64,000 nucleotides of DNA from Actinopolyspora biskrensis (GTDB taxonomy: Bacteria > Actinomycetota > Actinomycetes > Mycobacteriales > Pseudonocardiaceae). The notes beneath the pieces were generated by a model. That model did no database searches. It was given only the letters and a program-made list of their open reading frames with translations, and was not told the DNA's origin. A program made the position numbers and the translations under genes. Shown here one piece after another: positions 46,788 through 55,558 of the stretch; position 1 is the stretch's first letter, and each line of letters begins with the position of its first letter. The stretch covers positions 248,001 to 312,000 of the forward strand of contig NZ_JACBYW010000003.1 of assembly GCF_013408175.1 (NCBI RefSeq), in the 5' to 3' direction.

Positions 46788-48302
46788 TCAGCCCGCGTTG
46801 TGCCTGCGGGCCAGCATCCGGTGCGTGTGGTCCAGCTGCTTCACCGCCCTCGGCTCCGCGGCTGACCGGGCGGCGGCCGCACGCGGCACCCCGGTCGTCT
46901 CGCCCACCTGGGGCTTGCCCGAGCTGAACAACCACTCGTCGAAGAACCCGTCGAGCTGCTGCCCCGAGATCCGCTCGGTCAGCGCGATGAACTCGTCCAC
47001 CGTCGCGTTGCCGCCCCGGTTCTGCTCGTACCAGCTCCGCACCGTGCGCAGCATGGCCTGGTCACCGATTCGGTTGCGCAGCGCGTGCAGCGTCATGGCG
47101 CCCCGGTCGTAGACGGCACTGTGGAACAGGTCCTGCTTGCCGGGATCGCCCGGCTTCACCTGCCAGAACTCGTCACCGGCCGGGTGGGCGGAGTAGTAGT
47201 GGTCGAACAGCTCCTGGGCGGTGCCGTTGCCCTGGTGCTCGGCCCACAACCACTCGGAGTAGCTGGCGAACCCCTCGTTGAGCCAGATCTGCGGCCAGTC
47301 CTTCACCGCCACCGAGTCCCCGAACCACTGGTGGGCGAGCTCGTGGGTGACCACCGAAGTGTTCGACCCGATCCTGAAGAAGCCCGGACTGTACACGGGA
47401 CGGGTCTGCGTCTCCAGCGCGAATCCGAGCCCCTCGGCCGGAACCACACCGCCCTGGGACTCGAACGGGTACTCCCCGAAGAACCCCGACAGGAAGTCCA
47501 ACACCTCGGGGGTGCGTTCCACGCTGGCCTTGGCCGGCCCCCTCAGCTCTCCCAGACCATCGGCGTAGGCCGTCACCATCGGCTGCCCGAAGGCGCCGGT
47601 CTTGCCGCTCACCTCGTACTGCCCGATGGCCAGGAAAGCCAGGTAGGTGGCGGAACGGCTGGGCATCCGCCAGTTCCACCTCGTCCAGTCCCCCATCGCG
47701 GAACGGCCGGTCATCTTGCCGTTGGACAGCACCTCCGTGCCGTTCGGCACCGCCACCGAGATGTCGAAGCTCGCCTTGTCGCTGGGGTGGTCGCTGCTGG
47801 GGTACCACCACTCGGCGATCTGCGGCTGCCCCACCGCCACGGCCCCGGTTCCGGTGTGCTTCCAGGGAGTCTGCCCGTCGACCTCCACCTCGGACGGCTT
47901 GTCCGCGTACTCGACCACGAAAGTGGCCAGACTTCCCTCACGCAGGGCCTTCTTCGGCTCGACCTTCACCTCGGTCGCGTTCTCGCGGGTGACCTCGGCT
48001 GGCTCGCCGTTGACCCGCACCGACCGGATGTCGAGCGCGAAGTCCAGGTTGAAAGTGCCGAGATCCTCGGTCGGTTCGGCCACGATGGTCGTGGTCCCCC
48101 GCAGCCGGTCGTTCTCCGGCTGGTAGCGCAGCTTGATGTCGTAGTGCGACACGTCGTAGCCGCCGTTGCCCGCCTCCGGGTAGTACGGGTCGCCGACCCC
48201 CGGCGCCCCGGGACTCGCACTCCCGGCCAGCGCGGGGGTGGCGAAAACCGCCATGGCTCCACAGGTGGCTACGGCAGCGCGCAGACCTCGTCTCCGCAAC
48301 AC
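46788..48302 (-). CDS. secreted M1 family metallopeptidase
   Basis: 504 residues from GTG 48302, after a strong GAGGAGGT. Signal peptide about 1-27 (RRRGLRAAVATCGAMAVFATPALA). M1 N-terminal beta domain (DVSHYDIKLRYQPENDRLRG), then zinc site HELAH at 320-324 and Glu343 in LNEGFASY. The GAMEN exopeptidase motif is replaced by AEGLGFALETQT, as in other actinobacterial members, and a Tyr for transition-state stabilisation lies in SAVYDRGAM. At about 500 residues it is shorter than aminopeptidase N (870): the C-terminal helical domain is missing. Exported peptidase, substrate unknown. Confidence 0.88.
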   Translation of the reverse strand: MLRRRGLRAAVATCGAMAVFATPALAGSASPGAPGVGDPYYPEAGNGGYDVSHYDIKLRYQPENDRLRGTTTIVAEPTEDLGTFNLDFALDIRSVRVNGEPAEVTRENATEVKVEPKKALREGSLATFVVEYADKPSEVEVDGQTPWKHTGTGAVAVGQPQIAEWWYPSSDHPSDKASFDISVAVPNGTEVLSNGKMTGRSAMGDWTRWNWRMPSRSATYLAFLAIGQYEVSGKTGAFGQPMVTAYADGLGELRGPAKASVERTPEVLDFLSGFFGEYPFESQGGVVPAEGLGFALETQTRPVYSPGFFRIGSNTSVVTHELAHQWFGDSVAVKDWPQIWLNEGFASYSEWLWAEHQGNGTAQELFDHYYSAHPAGDEFWQVKPGDPGKQDLFHSAVYDRGAMTLHALRNRIGDQAMLRTVRSWYEQNRGGNATVDEFIALTERISGQQLDGFFDEWLFSSGKPQVGETTGVPRAAAARSAAEPRAVKQLDHTHRMLARRHNAG

Positions 48303-48590
48303 GTGGTTACCTCCTCGAACACTGCTCGGCGCGAACACGCGAGGTGATCGTACGCCCACCCAGCGCGATCACACCGCATCAGCGGTGCACTCTAGCGGGA
48401 AGTCACCACTCCGGCCGAACACGACGGAATCACGGGATTTGCCGAAATCCCGAGAAAAACGGCAACACCGCTGCTCGTCGGTCCACGGAGTCCGGTGCTG
48501 TCGTCCGCTCCCGCCTCGGGAACACACCCCCGGGAACCGGTGAAGGCGAAGCGCGGCGAACCGACCGCCCCGGGAACGAAAGAACCTCCG

Positions 48591-50267
48591 TCAGCCGACC
48601 ACGGCGGCCGAAACCGCGTCGAGCAGTCTCCCGTGGACCCCGCGCAGCCCCGCACGCGGCGCGCGGACCTCCACCACCCGCAGTCCCGGCCGGTACCGCA
48701 GGGCGCGAGCCAACTCCTCCCGGCCGGTCACCAGCTCGTGGGGCACGTGGTGCGCCGCGCACAGCGCTGCCAGGTCCGTTCCGTGCGGCGTGCCGAAAAC
48801 GCGCTCGAAAGTCTCGGAGTGCGCGGAACGGCCCTGCTCGAGCAGGCTGAAGATCCCGCCGCCGTCGTCGTTGTACACCACGATCGTCAGATCGGGGCGC
48901 CGCTCGTGCGGACCGAGCAGCAGACCGTTGGAGTCGTGCAGGAAACCGAGGTCCCCCAGCAGCGCGTAGTTCGGTCCCGCGCTCTCCAGCGCCACCCCCA
49001 CCGCCGTGGAAACCAGACCGTCGATGCCGGCCGCACCGCGATTGCGGTGCACCCGGACAGCCGGCCTGCGCGCCCCGCACAACGCGACGTCCCGAGCGGG
49101 GTTGGACGATCCCAGCACCAACAGCGAGTCCGCGGGAAGAGCCTCGACCAGCCGCCCGGCCACGACCGGTCCGCTGTCCACTTCCTCCCGCTCCAACGCG
49201 GCGTTCAACTCCGTACGCGCCTTGTGGTCCGCGGCGCGCCAGGTGTCCAGCCACTCCGGATCGGGACTCACAGCCGTGGTGTCCAACCGGCCGGCCACCA
49301 CCGAGACGTCGTGCGCGGGCGCGGGCCAGCCGTCCGGGTCGGAGTGCACCAGGATCACCTCGATCCCGCTGTCTGCGAGCAACCGCTGAACCTGGCGGAA
49401 CACGGTCGGGCGTCCGACGCAGACCACCTGCTCCGGACGGTGCTGCCGCACGAACTCCGGCAGCGCGAGCAGCCACATCCCGGTCGGCAGCGTGTTGGCC
49501 CCCGCCGTCACCCCGCCCGTCTCGGACAGCAGCGGCCAGCCGAGCGCCTCCGCCCACGCGGTGGCCCGTCCGGCCGCGTCCTGATCGGCGAGGATCACCA
49601 GACCACGCGCGGAACGCACCTCGGCCTCGGGGGGAACCTCGGCCACCGCGCCGAAACCGGTCCAGGGCCCGCCGCCGGCACGCCCCTCCAGTGACTCGCA
49701 CCACTCCGCACCGCCGTCCTCGTCCGGAACCAGGGGCTCCCGGAAGGGAACGTTGAGGTGCACCGGCGCGCGCCGACGACCTCCGCCCGAGGCGGTGTGC
49801 ACCGCGCGGCAGACCTGACTGCGCCAGTACGCGTTCTGCCCCGGCCGGTTCTCGGCGACGGCGATCTCGTCGAACGAGCGCACCGCCGAGGTGTAGAGCC
49901 GGTTCTGGTCGATCGACTGGTTGGCCCCCGCCGCGCGCAGCTCCGGAGGGCGATCGGAGGTGAGCACGATCAACGGCACCCCGGAGTGACGGGCCTCACT
50001 CACCACGGGGTGCAGGTTCGCCGCGGCCGTGCCGGAAGTGCACACCACCGCCACGGGAGTGCCGCCCGCTGCCAGCCCCAGCGCCAGGTAACCCGCGCTG
50101 CGCTCGTCTACGCGCACGTGCAGCCGTACCCGCCCGGAGACCTCGGCCCGGTACAGCGCGAAGGCGAACGCCGCGTTGCGGGACCCCGGCGACAGCACCA
50201 CGTGGCGCACGCCGTCGCGCACGAGCTCGTCGACCATGACCTCGGCCTGCGCCGTCGCGGGATTCAA
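48591..50267 (-). CDS. menD: 2-succinyl-5-enolpyruvyl-6-hydroxy-3-cyclohexene-1-carboxylate synthase (MenD)
   Basis: 558 residues. TTG 50267 (LNPATAQAEVMVDEL) is chosen because GGAG lies seven bases before it and MenD proteins start MNP.TA; ATG 50237 is the alternative. ThDP enzyme: VVLSPGSRNAAFAFAL with ThDP Glu in RVDERSAGYLALGLA, VCTSGTAAANLHPVV, and GDLGFLHDSNGLLL (Mg/ThDP). It joins isochorismate and 2-oxoglutarate. Divergent from menE; an IS end lies in the 244-base gap. Confidence 0.93.
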   Translation of the reverse strand: MNPATAQAEVMVDELVRDGVRHVVLSPGSRNAAFAFALYRAEVSGRVRLHVRVDERSAGYLALGLAAGGTPVAVVCTSGTAAANLHPVVSEARHSGVPLIVLTSDRPPELRAAGANQSIDQNRLYTSAVRSFDEIAVAENRPGQNAYWRSQVCRAVHTASGGGRRRAPVHLNVPFREPLVPDEDGGAEWCESLEGRAGGGPWTGFGAVAEVPPEAEVRSARGLVILADQDAAGRATAWAEALGWPLLSETGGVTAGANTLPTGMWLLALPEFVRQHRPEQVVCVGRPTVFRQVQRLLADSGIEVILVHSDPDGWPAPAHDVSVVAGRLDTTAVSPDPEWLDTWRAADHKARTELNAALEREEVDSGPVVAGRLVEALPADSLLVLGSSNPARDVALCGARRPAVRVHRNRGAAGIDGLVSTAVGVALESAGPNYALLGDLGFLHDSNGLLLGPHERRPDLTIVVYNDDGGGIFSLLEQGRSAHSETFERVFGTPHGTDLAALCAAHHVPHELVTGREELARALRYRPGLRVVEVRAPRAGLRGVHGRLLDAVSAAVVG

Positions 50268-50314
50268 CCGACCACTCCAGCTTCGCGGTGGATGTGCGGG
50301 TCGGGTCCAGACTA

Positions 50315-50344
50315 TTGACGTCCTCCCCACGGCTGAAGCCGGGG
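50315..50344 (-). mobile_element. solitary IS200/IS605-type end
   Basis: TTGACGTCCTCCCCACGGCT followed by GAAGCCGGGG: a TTGAC border and a small imperfect hairpin (CCCCA-CGGCT-GA-AGCCG-GGG). This string is familiar as the terminus of tnpB elements in actinomycetes. No tnpB is recognisable on either side. Only the end remains, in the menD-menE divergent promoter region. Confidence 0.55.
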
Positions 50345-50511
50345 CCCGCGCGCTGCGGAATCCGGTCGAGAGGCGGATGAGCACCGGCGGTGCCGCGCCG
50401 CGGCGAGAGTCCTCGGCGGTGGCGGCGGAAGCAGCCACGCGACCGAAGGGGAAACTCACATCATCCCCGGGTACGGTCCGGAGCCGGAGCTCACCGGCGG
50501 ACAATGCCGGT

Positions 50512-51789
50512 ATGAGCAGCACGCGGAGGCTCCGCCCCTTGAAGGTCCCCGACGGCGCCCGCGCCCCGGAGGTCCTTCCCGAACTGCGCCGGGCGCTGGA
50601 CGGCGACGGCCCGGCCCTGCTTCCGATCCCGGAAGGGGACCCCGCCGCAGTCGAGACCGCCGGGGCGCTCGGAGCGGACGAGCCGCTGGACCCGGCGGAG
50701 GACTCCCCCCTGGATCCGACCGCGCTCGTGATCGCGACCTCCGGTTCCACCGGGCGGCCCAAGGGAGTGCTGCTGTCCGCGGCGGCGCTGCGCGCCTCCG
50801 CGCGGGCCACCCACCACCACCTGGGCGGACCGGGGCGATGGCTGCTGGCCATGCCTGCTCATCACATCGCGGGCATCCAGGTCCTGATCCGCTCGCTGCT
50901 GGCGGGCCGCCCCGCCCACGCCGTCGACTCGACGGCGGGGTTCCGTCCCGAGGTCTTCGCCGACGCGGCCGAGGAGGTGCTGTCCGTTCCGGACAGGCAC
51001 TACACGGCGCTGGTGCCCACCCAGCTCGGCAGACTGCTCGCCCCCGAGAGCGATCCGCGCGGTTTGCGGGCGCTGCGCGCCTTCGACGCGGTGCTGGTCG
51101 GAGGCTCGGCCATCGCGCCGAGCCTGCTGGACAGCGCGCGGCAAGCAGGTGTGAACGTGGTCACCACCTACGGAATGAGCGAAACCGCGGGTGGGTGCGT
51201 CTACGACGGGACCCCCCTGCCCGGCGTCGAGGTGCACGTCGAAACCCCCTCGCCCGGCGCTATCAGCCTGTCCGGGCCGACCCTGGCGCGCGGCTACCGC
51301 CGTTCCGGAGGCGGCAGCACCGCCTTCGCCGATGGCTGGTTCCGCACCGGCGACCTGGGCGAGTGGCGGGACGGCCTGCTCGACGTCCTGGGCAGAACGG
51401 ACGACTTGATCGTCACCGGCGGAGTCAACGTGGCCCCTGCCGTGGTCGAGCGCGCGCTGAGCGGGCACCCGCTGGTCCGGGAGGTCTGCGTGCTGGGCGG
51501 CCCGGACCCGGAGTGGGGACAGGCCGTACTGGCCGCCGTGGTCCCCGAAGGGGAAGCTCCCCCGCTCGAGGAGCTGCGCGCGGCCGTGCGCGAGCGGGCC
51601 GGTGCCGTGTGCGTCCCCAAGCGGTTCGCCGTGCTGGACGAACTGCCCCGCCGCGGCCCGGGCAAGCCGGACAGGACGGCACTGCTCGGGATGTTCGCCG
51701 AGCGCGGGGAGAACGAGCTCTCGACGGGACTGCCCACCGGGTCGGACGAGCCGATGCGCGAGGATGACCCCCATGGCCTCAGTCGCTGA
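50512..51789 (+). CDS. menE: o-succinylbenzoate-CoA ligase (MenE)
   Basis: 425 residues from ATG 50512. ANL adenylating enzyme: P-loop ATSGSTGRPKG at 75-85, TTYGMSETAGG near 218, DGWFRTGDLG with the AMP-binding Asp, GRTDDLIVTGGVNV hinge, and the catalytic Lys near 385 in RRGPGKPDR. It is shorter than usual because the N-terminal ANL subdomain is trimmed, typical for actinobacterial MenE. Makes OSB-CoA with ATP. Overlaps menA by 17 bases. Confidence 0.93.
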   Translation: MSSTRRLRPLKVPDGARAPEVLPELRRALDGDGPALLPIPEGDPAAVETAGALGADEPLDPAEDSPLDPTALVIATSGSTGRPKGVLLSAAALRASARATHHHLGGPGRWLLAMPAHHIAGIQVLIRSLLAGRPAHAVDSTAGFRPEVFADAAEEVLSVPDRHYTALVPTQLGRLLAPESDPRGLRALRAFDAVLVGGSAIAPSLLDSARQAGVNVVTTYGMSETAGGCVYDGTPLPGVEVHVETPSPGAISLSGPTLARGYRRSGGGSTAFADGWFRTGDLGEWRDGLLDVLGRTDDLIVTGGVNVAPAVVERALSGHPLVREVCVLGGPDPEWGQAVLAAVVPEGEAPPLEELRAAVRERAGAVCVPKRFAVLDELPRRGPGKPDRTALLGMFAERGENELSTGLPTGSDEPMREDDPHGLSR

Positions 51790-52645
51790 ATGGGTGGAAG
51801 GTGCCCGCATCCGTACCCTGCCGAACGCGATCGCCCCCGTGATCGCGGGCAGCGGCGCCGCGCTCGGCACCTCCGGATTCGACCTCCCGTTGGCCTTGTT
51901 GGCCCTGGCCGTGTCACTGCTGCTGATCACGGGGGTCAATTTCGCCAACGACTACTCCGACGGCATCCGCGGCACGGACGAGGAGAGGACCGGCCCGCAG
52001 CGCCTCGTCGGCTCGGGAGCGGCCAACCCGCGCAGCGTGCTCGCGGCGGCCCTCGCCTGCTTCGCGCTGGCGGCGATCGCCGGGCTGGCCGTGCTGTACC
52101 TGAGCGGGCACTGGTGGCTGCTGCTGCTCGGTGCGGTCAGCATCGCGGGAGCCTGGTTCTACACCGGGGGGAAACACCCCTACGGTTACGCGGGACTCGG
52201 CGAACTGGCCGTTTTCTGCTTCTTCGGCCCCGCTGCGGTGCTGGGCACGATGTACGTGCAGGCCGACACCGTCAACGGCTCCGGAATCGGGGCGGCGGTC
52301 GCGATGGGCTCGTTCTCCAGCGCGGTGCTGGTGGCGAACAACCTGCGCGACATCCCGACCGACACCGCCAGCGGCAAACGCACCCTGGCCGTGCTGCTCG
52401 GCGACAGGGACACCAGAACCCTGTACGCGCTGCTGACGCTGCTGCCGTTCCTGATCAGCACGCTCACGGCGCTGCGGATCCTGCCCGCGCTGCTCGGCTT
52501 CCTCGCCCTGCCGCTGGTCGTCACTCCACTGCGGACGGTACTCGGAGGCAGAACCGGGCTGAGCCTGCTGCCCGTGCTGCGGGACACGGGTCTGGCCATG
52601 CTGCTGTGGGCCGTGACCACGGCGATCGGGTTCGCCGTCGCTTGA
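51773..52645 (+). CDS. menA: 1,4-dihydroxy-2-naphthoate polyprenyltransferase (MenA)
   Basis: 290 residues from ATG 51773, inside the end of menE, with GAGG upstream. UbiA-family membrane enzyme with about eight TM helices and the two Asp-rich motifs: NDYSDGIRGTDEER near 59 and NNLRDIPTD near 190. It joins DHNA to the polyprenyl diphosphate made by GrcC. Followed by a strong hairpin. Confidence 0.95.
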   Translation: MASVAEWVEGARIRTLPNAIAPVIAGSGAALGTSGFDLPLALLALAVSLLLITGVNFANDYSDGIRGTDEERTGPQRLVGSGAANPRSVLAAALACFALAAIAGLAVLYLSGHWWLLLLGAVSIAGAWFYTGGKHPYGYAGLGELAVFCFFGPAAVLGTMYVQADTVNGSGIGAAVAMGSFSSAVLVANNLRDIPTDTASGKRTLAVLLGDRDTRTLYALLTLLPFLISTLTALRILPALLGFLALPLVVTPLRTVLGGRTGLSLLPVLRDTGLAMLLWAVTTAIGFAVA

Positions 52646-52655
52646 GCGGGGCCCG

Positions 52656-52708
52656 CGCGTTTCCGCGCGCGTCCGCCCCCGATGGACGGACGACAGCGCG
52701 GAAACGCG
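52656..52708. terminator. stem-loop after menA
   Basis: A perfect 13-bp repeat CGCGTTTCCGCGC (52656-52668) with 52696-52708, 27-base loop, between the convergent menA and small membrane protein genes. Confidence 0.6.
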
Positions 52709-52727
52709 TTCCGGGCCGGGTTCGGCG

Positions 52728-53204
52728 TCAGCGTCGCCGGATCCGCACCAGCCCGTACGCCCAGTTGAGCGCGAGCCCCAGCGGCACCGCGGCAGCCACG
52801 GCCAGACCGATCTGGAACAGCCGCGAGGTCGCCAGCTCGTACACCTGGAGAGCGGTTCCGGTGCGCACCCTGACTTCCTGCTCGCAGGTCATCGTGGCGG
52901 GTCCGGAGAACCAGCGCTCGTAGTACCTGTAGTGGCCGGACCTTTTGCGCGGACTGATGATCTGACGTTCCTCCCCGTTCTCGGGGACCACGTCGCAGTA
53001 CGCCGCCGTATGCCTGCGGGAACGCTTCTCGATGCCGATATCGCCGTTTTCCCAGGTGAACTGCTCGGTCACCCTGTCATGGCCGTGCTCCTCCAGCACC
53101 ATGTACGTGGAGTTCAAAGCCCCGTACCCGTACATCGCCGCGAATCCGAGCACGAGCAGACCGGCCCAACCGATCGCAAGGCCGACCACCACTTTCCGCA
53201 ACAT
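52728..53204 (-). CDS. small two-helix membrane protein, unknown function
   Basis: 158 residues from ATG 53204, with GAGAGGAC directly upstream. TM helix about 5-27 (VVVGLAIGWAGLLVLGFAAMYGYG), an external domain with two Cys (HTAAYCDVV and ATMTCEQEV) that could form a disulfide, then TM helix about 130-150 and a basic end. The longer frame to 53387 has no ribosome site. It is the last gene of a minus-strand series that includes secretion-type proteins. Confidence 0.7.
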   Translation of the reverse strand: MLRKVVVGLAIGWAGLLVLGFAAMYGYGALNSTYMVLEEHGHDRVTEQFTWENGDIGIEKRSRRHTAAYCDVVPENGEERQIISPRKRSGHYRYYERWFSGPATMTCEQEVRVRTGTALQVYELATSRLFQIGLAVAAAVPLGLALNWAYGLVRIRRR

Positions 53205-53456
53205 TCGTCCTCTCTCGCTGTTTCCTCCGCGCGGAGGTGAGTCCCGTCCGCCCCGAGGTCCCTCGCAGCGTGGCTCGCTCGGTCGGGCGGTCACCGGCAC
53301 GTGAGGCGGTGCCCCGCTGCGTTGCGGGGCACCTCGAGCAGCCACCTGCGCCACGTGCCCGCTGCCCCGCGACGCAACCACTCCCACGCACCGGAACTAC
53401 TCGCTCCACGTGAGCTGAGCACCCCGGCCACAGCGAACCCCGCTGCGGAGAACCTC

Positions 53457-53846
53457 TCATTCCGGCGGGCGGTTCGGGTCGTTCTCGATGATCTCGGCGA
53501 CCTCGTGCCCCTCGTCGAGCATCTCCTTGGCCTGCTGCATGTTGGGCACTCCGGAGGCGAACGCCGACTGCACCCCCTCGTCCTGCAGGGCGCGCCCCTC
53601 GGCCACGTCCTCCCAGCTCAGCTCGCCCTCGTCGACGCGCCGTTGCAGTTCGGCGATCCCCTCCGGGGCCTCCCCCCTCCGGACGAGCTGCTCGATCCGC
53701 TCGGTCTGCTCCTCCGAGAGCTTGGCCTCGGGCAGCTCCCTGTTCATCTCGTCCGCGCGGGCGCCCACGCGCTCGGCGTTGGCCAGCGCTTCCTCCAACG
53801 CCGCCTCGGCGTCCCGGATCTCCTGGGTTTTCCAGTCCTCGTTCAC
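53457..53846 (-). CDS. acidic helical protein, unknown, in the WXG-type cluster
   Basis: 129 residues from GTG 53846 (after GGGGAAGAA). Strongly charged with heptad-like helices (IRDAEAALEEALANAERV, KLSEEQTERIEQLVRRGEAPEGI) and no membrane segment. The second half reads like a short tandem of acidic helix-turn motifs. I do not recognise the family; its place between WXG-like and membrane-protein genes suggests an accessory or chaperone role. Confidence 0.6.
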   Translation of the reverse strand: MNEDWKTQEIRDAEAALEEALANAERVGARADEMNRELPEAKLSEEQTERIEQLVRRGEAPEGIAELQRRVDEGELSWEDVAEGRALQDEGVQSAFASGVPNMQQAKEMLDEGHEVAEIIENDPNRPPE

Positions 53847-53930
53847 TTCTTCCCCCGACCGGTCGACTGCTCTCGTGCGGAAATCCGCTGCTCCGGGCGA
53901 ACGATCCGTCCCCCGACACGTGACGGCTCG

Positions 53931-54908
53931 CTACAGGGTCCCCGACATGGACGTCTGATAGCCCGATCCCCCACCGCCGTCCTGGGAACCGGAGGACCCG
54001 GTCGGAGTGGAACCGTCCTGCTGTGCGGAACCACCGCCGTCGCGCATCTCGGAGTAGGTCTGGCGCGCCTGGGAAGCGTCCTGGCGCGTCTGAGTGGCCC
54101 CGTCCCGCACCTGAGTGGCCCCGTCGGCCACCTGAGTCGCTCCGTCCTTCATCCCGGACACGGCGCTGCTGAGCTCGCTGCCCTGGTCCAGGACCGCGTT
54201 GACGGCGTCCCCGGTGCTGCGTGGCCCGTCGCCACTGGCGATCTCCTTTATCTTGGAAAGCGAGGTCCCCGCGGACTTGATGCCGTCGATCATCTGCTGG
54301 ACGCCCTCGTACATCTGCCTGATCGCGTCGATCATGTCCAGGATCATGAAAACGAGGTCGACGCACTGCAGGACGAGACGCACCGCGTTCGCCCAGCCCC
54401 CGACCGGGATCCAGGCGGTGCAGGCGGCCTGGATCAGCCTGTTGACCAGCTTGGTCAGCATCTCGAGGATCTTCGAACACAGCATCTCCGAGGCATCGGC
54501 CGCCTTGGTGAAGCCCTGGCTGATCAGATCGGCCACCGCGGCGTCGGCCTCGAGGGCGACGGTCCAGGTCCCGACGATCATGGCCTCGAAGGAGGCCGCG
54601 GCCTCCCCCTCCCAGCTCTCGCGCAGATCGCTGGCGCCGTGGTTGATGTTCTCGCGGACCGCCCGCAACGACTTGCCCACGGCAGTCCACGCCTCTGCGT
54701 TCTGGCCGATCTTGGCGAAGTCCCCGGTGATCGGCGATATCAGGGATTCGACCAGGTTCTGGCCGGTCACCTGCTCGTAGATCCAGTTGATCCCCTGGAC
54801 CTGCCAGCTGGCCCCCTCGATCGCCGATTTGAGCCCTTCCGAACTGTCCTGGTTCGTCTCGGGTTCCAGTTCGGCCAACGGATCGGCGGAGTCCTCGAAC
54901 AACGCCAC
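53931..54908 (-). CDS. WXG100-like protein with hydrophobic middle and heptad-repeat tail
   Basis: 325 residues from GTG 54908. Residues about 65-130 form a WXG-type helical hairpin with the turn SWEGEAA (Trp99). A hydrophobic helical part spans about 143-200 (AACTAWIPVGGWANAVRLVL, VDLVFMILDMIDAIRQMY). Residues 255-282 are four 7-residue repeats (DGATQVA, DGATQVR, DGATQTR, QDASQAR), then a Gly/Ser/Gln-rich end. The layout resembles ESX/type VII substrates of the larger kind. No signal peptide. No enzymatic domain is recognised. Confidence 0.68.
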   Translation of the reverse strand: MALFEDSADPLAELEPETNQDSSEGLKSAIEGASWQVQGINWIYEQVTGQNLVESLISPITGDFAKIGQNAEAWTAVGKSLRAVRENINHGASDLRESWEGEAAASFEAMIVGTWTVALEADAAVADLISQGFTKAADASEMLCSKILEMLTKLVNRLIQAACTAWIPVGGWANAVRLVLQCVDLVFMILDMIDAIRQMYEGVQQMIDGIKSAGTSLSKIKEIASGDGPRSTGDAVNAVLDQGSELSSAVSGMKDGATQVADGATQVRDGATQTRQDASQARQTYSEMRDGGGSAQQDGSTPTGSSGSQDGGGGSGYQTSMSGTL

Positions 54909-55040
54909 TGAGTTCCCCCTTTCTTCCTCGTCCGTGAGCGAAAGCGCCGGTGCCTGCCGCGCTTGCTCGCCGCGCCGCGGACAACCGGCAGCCGAGCGTC
55001 GAACCCCGCTCGTGGGATCCGGTCCCCTCGGAGAACGGGC

Positions 55041-55370
55041 TCAGACCCGCATCGCGTCGAGTTCCGAGGAGATCTTGCCGAGCATCTGCTCGATTTTTCG
55101 CTCGCGCTCCTCGTAGTCCTCGGCCGTTTTGTCCAGTTCCTCACGGACCTGGGTGAGTCGGGACTCGGCCAGCTGCAAGGTCTCGGAGTACAGGGAGGTC
55201 ACCCCCTCCACCACGGGGATCAGGGCCGCCATGACCCCGGTGAAACCGCTGGTGTCCGAGGCCGTCTCGTTGGCGTACTCCTCGATCTTGCCGAAGTACT
55301 CCGCGTTGCGTTGCAGCAGTTCGCCATACCCCTGCAACTGGGGAGTCGTCACCCTCGCGAGTGTCGTCAA
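55041..55370 (-). CDS. small ESX-type (EspC-like) helical protein
   Basis: 109 residues. TTG 55370 is chosen because AGGAGG ends four bases before it; a GTG at 55352 would give VTTPQLQGYG but sits far from any ribosome site. Two long helices (YGELLQRNAEYFGKIEEYA and LAESRLTQVREELDKTAEDYEER) separated by a Gly/Thr turn and a hydrophobic stretch. Size and helix pattern fit EspC/WXG100-superfamily secretion targets. It precedes the WXG-like gene with a 132-base gap. Confidence 0.62.
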   Translation of the reverse strand: MTTLARVTTPQLQGYGELLQRNAEYFGKIEEYANETASDTSGFTGVMAALIPVVEGVTSLYSETLQLAESRLTQVREELDKTAEDYEERERKIEQMLGKISSELDAMRV

Positions 55371-55558
55371 CGTCCCTCCTGCCGATCGCTGCGGCGATGT
55401 CGGGACTCTGCCTAGCAATCACCCGTGTGGCGGACCGCGAATACGCCGGAAACGTTTCTCTTTCGTAATAATCGGATCCGCCCCGTGCGAGTCGTCGTCG
55501 CACGGGAAACCGACTCACCCGCGAAGTGGGCACGAAACGGACACCCCGCCCGGGGGCT

